DNA of 8,715 bases, taken from contig CANQWJ010000044.1 in assembly GCA_947627525.1 (NCBI GenBank), positions 1 to 8,715 of the forward strand. Direction: 5' to 3'. Of the stretch, positions 1 to 5,556 are shown in pieces (the stretch's first letter is position 1; the number at the start of each line of letters is the position of its first letter). A model generated the notes under the pieces. The model did no database searches. It saw nothing but the letters and a program-made list of their open reading frames with translations, and had not been told where the DNA came from. This stretch comes from an uncultured Bacilli bacterium (lineage in GTDB: Bacteria > Bacillota_I > Bacilli_A > RF39 > UBA660). Position numbers and translations under genes: made by a program.

Positions 1-297
1 ATAACGCCAGTTTGTATTAGAGATGAGAGCTTTGAAGACGCTATCATCGATGGTTTAAATGGTCGTTTCTTTGAAAATAAGCATGACTACGTCAAAATAA
101 TTAATGAACTTATTGATCATCCAGAGGAACTTACTAAATATTCCCATCAAGCCCGTTTAAATGCGGAATCACATAGTTCTAAATATTATGCTGATCGTGT
201 TTTAGATATTTATCGTAGTATGACTAAAAAAGATAAAAAAGGATTCTTTGGCAAAATTGCTGATAAGTTTAAAAGAAAGGATGATGAAGATGACTAA
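1..297 (+). CDS. Glycosyltransferase, GT-B fold, C-terminal 98 residues (5' end outside window)
   Basis: Frame 1 is open from the window edge to TAA at 295-297. The fragment has the C-terminal pattern of family-4-like GT-B glycosyltransferases. It opens with a TPV strand and then DGLNGRFF, matching the usual 'dGvnGfl' nucleotide-sugar-domain loop. A helix with spaced hydrophobics (INELIDHPEEL) follows, then the closing amphipathic helix ending SSKYYADRVLDIYRSM, which in this fold crosses back to the N-terminal domain. The last 25 residues are a Lys/Asp-rich basic tail (KKDKK, FKRKDDEDD), possibly for membrane-surface association. Diacylglycerol glucosyltransferases of low-GC Gram-positives look like this, so a glycolipid-forming enzyme is a reasonable guess. 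The donor/acceptor residues lie outside the window, so substrate cannot be assigned. It overlaps tpiA by 8 nt, implying translational coupling. Confidence 0.8.
   Translation: MTPVCIRDESFEDAIIDGLNGRFFENKHDYVKIINELIDHPEELTKYSHQARLNAESHSSKYYADRVLDIYRSMTKKDKKGFFGKIADKFKRKDDEDD
276..280 (+). promoter_or_regulatory. Ribosome binding site AAAGG that decides the tpiA start
   Basis: AAAGG lies inside the end of the glycosyltransferase gene. In-frame ATGs occur at 281, 284 and 290. Only the one at 290 has a workable spacing (9 nt), while the others are 0 and 3 nt away. A start at 290 also places the catalytic Asn and Lys at residues 8 and 10, as expected for this enzyme. Confidence 0.65.
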
Positions 298-1012
298 GAT
301 AATAATTGGTAATCAAAAGATGTACATGGATAAAGAAGATGTCTTATCTTTTGTGAATGACATTAAAAGTTATGATAAGGGAAGTGTTCCTGTTATTCTT
401 TGTCCAACTTTTGTTTATTTAGACTATTATAAAGATGTTTGTAAAGTTGGTGCTCAAAATGTCTCTATTAATGATAATGGTTCTTATACTGGTGAAGTTT
501 CCGCAAGTCAATTATCTTCTCTTGGCATAAACTATTGTATTGTAGGGCACAGTGAACGTCGTAACTTTCAAAAAGAAACAGATGATGAAATAAATAAAAA
601 AATAAAGAAATTACTTGAAAAAGATATTGTTCCAATTCTTTGTGTTGGTGAAAAGAAAGAAGAACGTGATAATAACTTGACAGAAATTATTATAAAGAAA
701 GAATTAGAACAAGACTTAAAAGATATTACTAGAGACAATATCGATAAGATAATTATTGCCTATGAACCTATTTGGGCCATTGGTACAGGACTAACTCCTA
801 CTAATTCTGAAATAGATGAAACGATTACTTTTATAAAAAATTATCTTAAAACTATTTATAATGATGTAAACGTAACAGTATTATATGGTGGTAGTGTCAG
901 TGAAAAGAATGTTGATGAACTAAATTCAATTGCTTCTGTTGATGGATATTTAATAGGTGGTGCATCAACTAAGTTTGCATCTTTAAGTTATATCATTGAT
1001 AGTCAAAAATAG
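290..1012 (+). CDS. tpiA: Triose-phosphate isomerase
   Basis: This cytosolic glycolytic enzyme interconverts dihydroxyacetone phosphate and glyceraldehyde 3-phosphate. The 240-aa product is close to the usual ~250. Active-site elements are in order: N8 and K10 in GNQKM, the catalytic His next to strand 4 in GHSERR (86-91, H87 is the first His of that motif), the catalytic base E159 in YEPIWAIGTG with its flexible loop 6, and the phosphate-binding YGGSV (199-203) and GYLIGGAS near the end. The Trp of the usual GNWKM is Gln here, but the catalytic residues are intact. An open frame extends to a TTG at 248, but that would add 14 residues absent from the family. ATG 290 is chosen for its spacing to AAAGG and because it gives an 8-nt overlap with the upstream stop. 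A terminator starts at the base after the stop codon, so this is the last gene of its transcript. Confidence 0.96.
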   Translation: MTKIIIGNQKMYMDKEDVLSFVNDIKSYDKGSVPVILCPTFVYLDYYKDVCKVGAQNVSINDNGSYTGEVSASQLSSLGINYCIVGHSERRNFQKETDDEINKKIKKLLEKDIVPILCVGEKKEERDNNLTEIIIKKELEQDLKDITRDNIDKIIIAYEPIWAIGTGLTPTNSEIDETITFIKNYLKTIYNDVNVTVLYGGSVSEKNVDELNSIASVDGYLIGGASTKFASLSYIIDSQK

Positions 1013-1035
1013 GAACTAATTAATTTAGTTCTTTT
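1013..1035 (+). terminator. Intrinsic terminator after tpiA
   Basis: GAACTAA (1013-1019) pairs perfectly with TTAGTTC (1025-1031) around a 5-nt loop, followed by TTTT and, after AAC, another T run. The stem begins at the first base after the TAG stop. It is AU-rich and short, so readthrough into the next gene, which has no obvious promoter of its own, is likely. Confidence 0.7.
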
Positions 1036-1055
1036 AACTTTTTATAGGTGGTAAT

Positions 1056-2672
1056 ATGGAAAATATATTAAAAAAGATTAAATATATAGTCGTTTTCTTA
1101 CTTTTACTCTTTTTAAATATTAATAATGTATTTGCTTCTAATCAGGAAAAATTAAAAGTTATGATCATAGAAATAAATCCAATTATTGAACGAATTTCGG
1201 ATAGTAAGTTTAATAATAATGGTCATCCTAAAGTAAGTGAATATTTTAATCAAGATGTAAATGTAGTAATTGATGAGATAAAAGAAGACTTAAAATATAC
1301 GTCACATAACTATTTAGATATTGAAATAGTTGATTATGAATATTTAAATGAATATCCTACTTATAAAGAAAAAATAAAATTGAGTAATGGAAGTTATGCT
1401 AATCGTTTAAATGAAGATACTTATATGAAATTAGCTGGGTTCAATGGTAATATAAATGGTGATTGGTATGGATTTATTACTAATAAGGCTTTACAAGATA
1501 TACCATCTTATTCTTTTGATTATACTTATATAATCGATAAATATAAACTCATTGAAAAAAGAAAAAATAATGAATTTGATCAAGTTTGGTTGATTACGAT
1601 TGATCCCGCTCAAACATATGAAACAATTATGATAGGTAATAATCCCTTTTGGATAAATGCTCCAGGATATATTGCTGATTGTCCTAATTTTATGATGGCT
1701 AATTTTTCTATTTCGCGTCGAGATGCTAACCTTCATGCTTTAGCTCATGGAGTGGAAGGAATAATGGAAGCCGCTTTTAATACTGGCTATATAGAATATC
1801 CAGCATATAATGATGGCAATTATAAATATTATTATTCATCTTTTTCTTCATATGACGAAGATACTGTTGATATTGATAAAAATGATTATAAAAAACTTAG
1901 TTATTGGGAAAAATTTACTTTAAATACATATAGTAATAAAAAAAATTATAGTTCAGTTGGTAATGTACATTTTCCTTTTAATGGTGAGTATGACTATGAT
2001 TATGATAATGATGTTAAAGTTTATAGTAATTGGAAAGAATGGCTAAACTACCCTAATATCGAAGGTAATTTTGAGTTATACAATAGTGATGCTTGGTTTT
2101 ATAATGCTGGTAATGATGAACTGGGTGAAGATGAAGAACAAGATGCAGATCGTCTATTTATTCGTTTTTGGCTTTATTTAATGCCTCATATAGATGGATA
2201 TACTGAAGATGGACATTTTAATAATTGGTGGAAATATTTTAAAAGTTTAGATTTTGTAACAAATATTAATTATGTTTCAAATCAAAAAATATCTACTTAT
2301 TTGAATGATGAAGTTGATATAGAATATGAACTAGTATACAATTCAGGGAAAAAGGAAAAGAAAAAGATAGAACCACAATATAAAAATGTCAAAATTAATG
2401 ATAGTTGTTTAAAAGTTAATGGTAATAAATTACTTGCAAGTAAAGAGGGAGTATGTGATTTAACAATTTACCATGATAATCAAAGTATTACTTATAATAT
2501 TGAAATATTACCAAATGAAAATGTTAATAAATTTGATATGCGAATCATTTCAATTATTGCCTTATTTAGTGGAATCATAATTATAGTAACCGTTACCATT
2601 ATAATCATTAAAAAATATAAAAATAAAAAGAAAAAAGATGATATTTTGATAAATATTGCTAAAAAGGACTAA
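1056..2672 (+). CDS. Secreted, membrane-anchored protein of unknown function with HxxxHxxE motif and Ig-like domain
   Basis: 538 aa, not assignable to a named function. Residues 6-27 are a signal peptide (KK, long hydrophobic core, VFA before S28). Residues 495-518 form a C-terminal transmembrane helix followed by a Lys-rich 20-residue tail, so the body faces outward. The core (about 33-400) resembles a widespread family of hypothetical exported bacterial proteins: it has an 'xxVW' strand at 175-180, NPFWINAPGY, then FSISRRDANLHALAHGVEG, where H227, H231 and E234 form HxxxHxxE. A later block has HFPFNG (305-310), DYDYDN (313-318) and Trp-rich segments ending FNNWWKYF. The histidines and acid suggest a metal site or hydrolase, but no standard HExxH is present. 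Residues ~406-490 look like a Big2-type Ig-like fold. The RBS AGGTGG (1046-1051) supports ATG 1056. No clear promoter lies in the 43-nt gap, so transcription is probably by readthrough from tpiA. Confidence 0.85.
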   Translation: MENILKKIKYIVVFLLLLFLNINNVFASNQEKLKVMIIEINPIIERISDSKFNNNGHPKVSEYFNQDVNVVIDEIKEDLKYTSHNYLDIEIVDYEYLNEYPTYKEKIKLSNGSYANRLNEDTYMKLAGFNGNINGDWYGFITNKALQDIPSYSFDYTYIIDKYKLIEKRKNNEFDQVWLITIDPAQTYETIMIGNNPFWINAPGYIADCPNFMMANFSISRRDANLHALAHGVEGIMEAAFNTGYIEYPAYNDGNYKYYYSSFSSYDEDTVDIDKNDYKKLSYWEKFTLNTYSNKKNYSSVGNVHFPFNGEYDYDYDNDVKVYSNWKEWLNYPNIEGNFELYNSDAWFYNAGNDELGEDEEQDADRLFIRFWLYLMPHIDGYTEDGHFNNWWKYFKSLDFVTNINYVSNQKISTYLNDEVDIEYELVYNSGKKEKKKIEPQYKNVKINDSCLKVNGNKLLASKEGVCDLTIYHDNQSITYNIEILPNENVNKFDMRIISIIALFSGIIIIVTVTIIIIKKYKNKKKKDDILINIAKKD

Positions 2673-2687
2673 AAAGTTCTTTTTTTT
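2661..2687 (+). terminator. Intrinsic terminator overlapping the stop codon of the secreted-protein gene
   Basis: AAAAAGGACT (2661-2670) pairs with AGTTCTTTTT (2675-2684), with one G-U pair and a 4-nt A loop, continuing as a T run to 2687. The left arm contains the first base of the TAA stop (2670-2672), so gene end and terminator share sequence. Confidence 0.8.
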
Positions 2688-2702
2688 CGACATAACTTGA
2701 CA
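2686..2702 (+). promoter_or_regulatory. Predicted tandem Spo0A boxes upstream of spo0A
   Basis: TTCGACA at 2686-2692 is the exact reverse complement of the 0A box TGTCGAA. A second site, CTTGACA at 2696-2702, matches 5 of 7 positions in the same orientation exactly 10 bp downstream, one helical turn. The two lie within a 9-bp direct repeat GACATAACT (2689-2697 and 2699-2707). Head-to-tail 0A boxes about 10 bp apart are known to bind Spo0A dimers in Bacillus. Location upstream of spo0A itself suggests autoregulation, as known in B. subtilis. The box overlaps the T tract of the preceding terminator. Confidence 0.6.
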
Positions 2703-2726
2703 TAACTAGATAATATTCGCTATATA
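2697..2726 (+). promoter_or_regulatory. Candidate sigma-A promoter P1 of spo0A
   Basis: A perfect -35 TTGACA (2697-2702) is followed after 18 bp by TATATA (2721-2726). The -35 is embedded in the second, weaker 0A box, so Spo0A binding would directly touch RNA polymerase contacts, either blocking it or recruiting it. Confidence 0.55.
2701..2716 (+). repeat. 16-nt intergenic motif CATARCTAGATAATAT, copy 1
   Basis: The sequence upstream of spo0A at 2701-2716 matches that before the small-protein gene at 8030-8045 at 15 of 16 positions. Both copies lie in promoter-like AT-rich DNA and contain TAGATAAT. The match could be chance in DNA this AT-rich. Confidence 0.3.
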
Positions 2727-2745
2727 AAAAGATAGTAATTTGTTG

Positions 2746-2751
2746 TATAAT
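2746..2751 (+). promoter_or_regulatory. Candidate -10 element P2 of spo0A
   Basis: A perfect TATAAT lies 33 bp before the spo0A start codon, but no good -35 sits 16-18 bp upstream (best is TATAAA at 2723-2728). It could be an activator-dependent second promoter or a fortuitous AT-rich match. Confidence 0.35.
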
Positions 2752-2770
2752 CATAAATGCGTGAAGTAAG

Positions 2771-2775
2771 AAAGG
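2771..2775 (+). promoter_or_regulatory. Ribosome binding site AAAGG that decides the spo0A start
   Basis: AAAGG is 8 nt before ATG 2784. An in-frame ATG at 2757 has no Shine-Dalgarno and would add nine residues not expected before the receiver domain. Confidence 0.65.
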
Positions 2776-2783
2776 ATAAAAAG

Positions 2784-3554
2784 ATGAATAATATTAAAGT
2801 ACTTATGATTGACGACAATATGGAGTTAATCAAAATGGTAAAGGAGTATTTTAGTAGTCACGCAAATATCGATATATCTTTGACAGCCTTTGATGGTGAA
2901 GAGGGTATTAAATTGATAAAAGAAAATCAAAGTGATTACGATGTAGTAATTTTGGATTTAATTATGCCTAAAAGAGATGGTATTAGTCTTTTAGAAGAAA
3001 TGAATGAATTAGGTATCGATAAGAAAGTCATCGTTCTAACTTCCTATAATAATGAAGGAATGATTAGAAAAGTGTCAGAACTCGGTATCAATTATTTCAT
3101 TTTAAAGCCATTTGATTTGGTTGATTTGGAAAAGAGAATATTTTCTTGTTTCAATACTAGAAACAATAAAAAGAATATTGATCTATTCCAAAATAAGTTG
3201 GAGATATCAGTTACAAAGATTCTTCATGAATTAGGTGTCCCTTCCCATATTAAAGGTTATCAATACATTAGAGAAGGAATTATGATTATTTATAATAATC
3301 CTGAAGTAATTGGTGGAATTACTAAAGAATTGTATCCTGAGATAGCGAGTCGTTTTGACACAACTGTCTCTCGTGTTGAGAGAGCCATTCGGCATGCTAT
3401 TGAAGTCAGTTGGAATCGTGGTAACTGGGATTTAATGGAAGATATTTTTGGACATAGTGTTGACATTGACAAAGCTAAACCTACTAATTCTGAGTTTATT
3501 GTCACGGTCGCTGACAAACTTCGTCTTGAACATTATGAAATAGCATTCACATAG
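2784..3554 (+). CDS. spo0A: Sporulation master response regulator Spo0A
   Basis: 256 aa (B. subtilis Spo0A is 267). Residues 1-~122 form a receiver domain with acidic pocket D10-D11, phospho-acceptor D58 in ILDLIMP, switch T86 and K108 in the KPF motif. After a short linker, residues ~140-256 are the Spo0A-specific DNA-binding domain, including HELGVP, HIKGYQYIRE, the recognition region TTVSRVERAIRHAIEVSW, and the near-invariant KAKPTNSEFI and VADKLRLEH stretches. When phosphorylated by the phosphorelay or by orphan kinases, it dimerises and binds 0A boxes to start sporulation and other stationary-phase programmes. All phosphorylation residues and the recognition helix are intact, so the gene looks functional. 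It is monocistronic: preceded by its own promoters and tandem 0A boxes, followed by a terminator that overlaps its stop. No kinase or other sporulation gene lies in the window. Confidence 0.97.
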   Translation: MNNIKVLMIDDNMELIKMVKEYFSSHANIDISLTAFDGEEGIKLIKENQSDYDVVILDLIMPKRDGISLLEEMNELGIDKKVIVLTSYNNEGMIRKVSELGINYFILKPFDLVDLEKRIFSCFNTRNNKKNIDLFQNKLEISVTKILHELGVPSHIKGYQYIREGIMIIYNNPEVIGGITKELYPEIASRFDTTVSRVERAIRHAIEVSWNRGNWDLMEDIFGHSVDIDKAKPTNSEFIVTVADKLRLEHYEIAFT

Positions 3555-3576
3555 TTGTCGTAAGGCAACTTTTTTT
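3553..3576 (+). terminator. Intrinsic terminator overlapping the spo0A stop codon
   Basis: AGTTGTC (3553-3559) pairs with GGCAACT (3564-3570), with one U-G pair, around a GTAA tetraloop. A run of seven T ends at 3576. The stem begins at the second base of the TAG stop (3552-3554). Confidence 0.88.
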
Positions 3577-3595
3577 CTTATTATTTTACAATATA

Positions 3596-3624
3596 TTGAC
3601 TATTAAATTAAAAAAATATATAAT
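3596..3624 (+). promoter_or_regulatory. Sigma-A promoter for the ATPase-rhomboid pair
   Basis: TTGACT (3596-3601) and a perfect TATAAT (3619-3624) are separated by the optimal 17 bp. Predicted transcription starts near 3631, leaving a leader of about 27 nt that contains the GGAGG ribosome binding site at 3646-3650. The spacer is almost pure A/T. Confidence 0.8.
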
Positions 3625-3657
3625 TAAGTTAAGATAAAAAGAATTGGAGGACATTTT

Positions 3658-4935
3658 ATGGAGCGAAAAATTAATACATATTTATCAAGATGGAAAAAAG
3701 ACATTTCTAAAAAAGTATTAGTTATTTATGGAAATAAACAGGTCGGTAAAACGTATTCAGTTCTTAAATTTGGTGAGACTGAATATAAAAATGTTGTTTA
3801 TTTCAATGCTGATAATAATATTGAACTTCTCAAAGCTTTAAAGAAAGAAAATACAGTTGAAAAGATGATAATGCAGTTATCCCTTTTGGCTAATGAATCT
3901 ATTTTGACGAATGATACTTTAGTTGTCATTGATAACGTCAACGATGTTGAAATAGTTAATGCCATGAAAAACTTTGGAAAAGTTCAAGAATTGAATTACC
4001 ATATTATTTTAATTACTTCAATGCGTGAGAATCTTCTAAAGTTTAAATGTGAGGAATTACAATTCAAAGCCATGAATGAAGTTGACTTTGAAGAGTACTT
4101 AATGGCTATTAATAATAAACAATTAATAGACTTCATCAAGACATCATATAAAAATAATAGTCCGATGCCTTTTCATAATGTGGCCATGGATTACTACGAT
4201 GAATACTTAATGACTGGTGGTCTACCGGAAGCTGTAGAAATGAGTGTCAATGAAAAGAATAAATTATTATTGAATTCTATTTATAATAAAGTTAATGATA
4301 CTTATAAGAAAGAAATTGGTACTTTAAATAATCTAATTGATATAACGCGTGGTCTTGAAGTATATGATAGTATTCCTTATCAATTACAAAAGCCTAATCG
4401 TAAATTTCAATATGGTTTGATTAGGGTTGGAAGTCGTTCAAAAGATTATGATAAAGCTATTACTTTTTTACATAACAATGGGTTTGCTTATAAATGTTAT
4501 AAAGTAAGTGATGCTAAAATACCTCTTAGTAGTTGTAAAGATCCTGAAAGTTTTAAGATATATTTAAATGATACTGGTCTATTATTTAGTCGTATGCATT
4601 TGACAAGAACGAAGTTTTTAACAAATGTTAATATTAAAAATATTATTTATGAAAATAGTATTGCGATTAATTTAATCAATATGGGATATAATTTATATTA
4701 TTATCAATCTGAAGGTAAAGCTGAAGTAAGTTTTGTCATTCAAACGCGCAGTGGTAAGATATTGCCAATTGAATTAGTCGATAAGAATTTGTCTAAATCT
4801 AAATCATTGACATTATTTATGAATAAGTTTGGTTTAAAAGAAGCAATTCGTGTTACAGATGAGAATTTTAGTATGAAGAAGGGTGTTAAATATATTCCTA
4901 TTTATGCTTTATTCTGTTTAAATGAAGGAATTTAA
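3658..4935 (+). CDS. DUF4143-type AAA ATPase with degenerate Walker B and nuclease-like core
   Basis: 425 aa, with the architecture of the common prokaryotic AAA_14/DUF4143 proteins. An N-terminal P-loop ATPase (about 18-150) has Walker A GNKQVGKT (25-32). Walker B is LVVID at 88-92, but the next residue is Asn93 where the family normally has the catalytic Glu. A linker with the typical YLMTGGLPEAV follows. The DUF4143 half carries FKIYLNDTGLLFS, then a PD-(D/E)xK-like region. In that region the usual EVDF is EVSF (356-359), and the usual IEVK is IELVDK (E372, with Val at the Lys position). Cytosolic. The biological role of the family is not settled; toxin-antitoxin or DNA-related roles have been suggested. 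Missing key residues suggest weak hydrolysis and no nuclease activity, perhaps a binding or regulatory role. ATG 3658 has GGAGG 7 nt upstream. The stop is 1 nt before the rhomboid start. Confidence 0.88.
   Translation: MERKINTYLSRWKKDISKKVLVIYGNKQVGKTYSVLKFGETEYKNVVYFNADNNIELLKALKKENTVEKMIMQLSLLANESILTNDTLVVIDNVNDVEIVNAMKNFGKVQELNYHIILITSMRENLLKFKCEELQFKAMNEVDFEEYLMAINNKQLIDFIKTSYKNNSPMPFHNVAMDYYDEYLMTGGLPEAVEMSVNEKNKLLLNSIYNKVNDTYKKEIGTLNNLIDITRGLEVYDSIPYQLQKPNRKFQYGLIRVGSRSKDYDKAITFLHNNGFAYKCYKVSDAKIPLSSCKDPESFKIYLNDTGLLFSRMHLTRTKFLTNVNIKNIIYENSIAINLINMGYNLYYYQSEGKAEVSFVIQTRSGKILPIELVDKNLSKSKSLTLFMNKFGLKEAIRVTDENFSMKKGVKYIPIYALFCLNEGI
4925..4929 (+). promoter_or_regulatory. Ribosome binding site AAGGA that decides the rhomboid start
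   Basis: AAGGA lies within the last codons of the ATPase gene, 7 nt before ATG 4937. The in-frame ATG at 4922 precedes this site and has no Shine-Dalgarno of its own. A start at 4937 gives a 1-nt gap after the upstream TAA, a layout that favours translational coupling. Confidence 0.6.
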
Positions 4936-4936
4936 A

Positions 4937-5488
4937 ATGACTGAGTATATTCATTATAATGCTCCTGTTGTTTTATCTTTCTTTTTTCTTTCTTTAATAG
5001 TACTATTCTTAAATTGGTTGACAAAAGGGAAAAGTAATAAGTTATTATTTTCTAATTATCGCAGTTCTCTTTTTAATCTTTTGACATATCCTAGAATTTT
5101 TACCCATATTTTAGGACATAGTAATTGGCGACATTTTCGTAATAATTTCTTAACGATTTTAATAATTGGACCCATGATTGAAGAAAAGTATGGCAGTATC
5201 AATCTTTTGATTATGATTTTAATAACAGCGGGTGTTACAGGAATTTTAAATATGATTATTGGTAAGTATCGCATTTTAGGTGCGAGTGGAATTGTTTTCA
5301 TGCTCATCATTTTAAGTTCTTTTGTCAATTTTCAAGAAGGTACTATTCCCGTTACTTTAATTCTTGTTTGTATCTTTTATATAATTGATGAAGTGATGGC
5401 GGGGTTATTTAAAAACGACAACATTTCCCATTTTGGTCATTTGATAGGAGCTATTTGTGGTTGTGTATATGGATTTTATATAATGTAA
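4937..5488 (+). CDS. Rhomboid family intramembrane serine protease
   Basis: 183 aa from ATG 4937 (188 if the ATG at 4922 is used). A compact, basic six-helix core is visible: hydrophobic segments near 11-28, 71-81, 88-108, 113-130, 137-151 and 165-182. Family landmarks are the loop HILGHSNWRHFRNN (57-70, equivalent to the 'H..w.Hl..N' motif), the nucleophile S117 in GASG, and the catalytic H165 in SHFGHLIGA with its GxxxG-like packing. Both catalytic residues are present, so it should be active. Rhomboids cleave single-pass membrane proteins within the bilayer. It is short, without the TPR or zinc-finger extensions of GluP-type proteins. It is co-transcribed with the preceding ATPase and followed by a terminator. 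A candidate substrate nearby is the membrane-anchored protein at 1056-2672, which is only speculation. Confidence 0.92.
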   Translation: MTEYIHYNAPVVLSFFFLSLIVLFLNWLTKGKSNKLLFSNYRSSLFNLLTYPRIFTHILGHSNWRHFRNNFLTILIIGPMIEEKYGSINLLIMILITAGVTGILNMIIGKYRILGASGIVFMLIILSSFVNFQEGTIPVTLILVCIFYIIDEVMAGLFKNDNISHFGHLIGAICGCVYGFYIM

Positions 5489-5490
5489 AG

Positions 5491-5517
5491 AAGATGTAGA
5501 AATATATCTTTTTTTTA
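5491..5517 (+). terminator. Intrinsic terminator after the rhomboid gene
   Basis: AAGATGTA (5491-5498) pairs with TATATCTT (5503-5510), with one G-U pair, around a GAAA (GNRA-type) tetraloop, followed by seven more T to 5517. The stem starts two bases after the TAA stop. Confidence 0.8.
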
Positions 5518-5524
5518 TTTAGTT

Positions 5525-5533
5525 TGGTATAAT
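5525..5533 (+). promoter_or_regulatory. Extended -10 promoter of the gpmI unit
   Basis: TGGTATAAT is a perfect extended -10 (TGn followed by TATAAT). The -35 position (about 5505-5510, TATCTT) is poor and lies in the terminator stem of the previous gene, so the extended -10 must compensate. Predicted start is near 5540, giving a leader of only about 17 nt that barely contains the ribosome binding site. Confidence 0.65.
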
Positions 5534-5543
5534 TACAATTGGT

Positions 5544-5550
5544 AGGAGGG
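5544..5550 (+). promoter_or_regulatory. Strong ribosome binding site AGGAGGG deciding the gpmI start
   Basis: Near-perfect complement to the 16S 3' end, 6-7 nt before ATG 5557. The frame is open upstream to a TTG at 5539, but that codon precedes the Shine-Dalgarno and would lie at the predicted transcription start. Confidence 0.8.
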
Positions 5551-5556
5551 AAAGAT

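Noticed and set aside
248..289. TTG start adding 14 residues to triose-phosphate isomerase
   Set aside because: There is no Shine-Dalgarno before it, and the family begins just before the GNxKM motif. ATG 290 has correct spacing.
1491..1736. Minus-strand open frame of 81 codons
   Set aside because: It lies wholly inside the secreted-protein gene, has no ribosome binding site and an unordered composition, so it is a shadow of the plus-strand gene.
3290..3517. Minus-strand open frame of 75 codons
   Set aside because: It lies opposite the highly conserved DNA-binding domain of spo0A, whose codon constraint explains it.
5056..5328. Minus-strand open frame of 90 codons
   Set aside because: It lies opposite the rhomboid core. 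The hydrophobic and basic look is the complement of the membrane helices.
3658..5488. ATPase-rhomboid pair as a defence system
   Set aside because: The ATPase nuclease core is degenerate, no other defence genes are nearby, and the neighbours are housekeeping, so the label is not supported.
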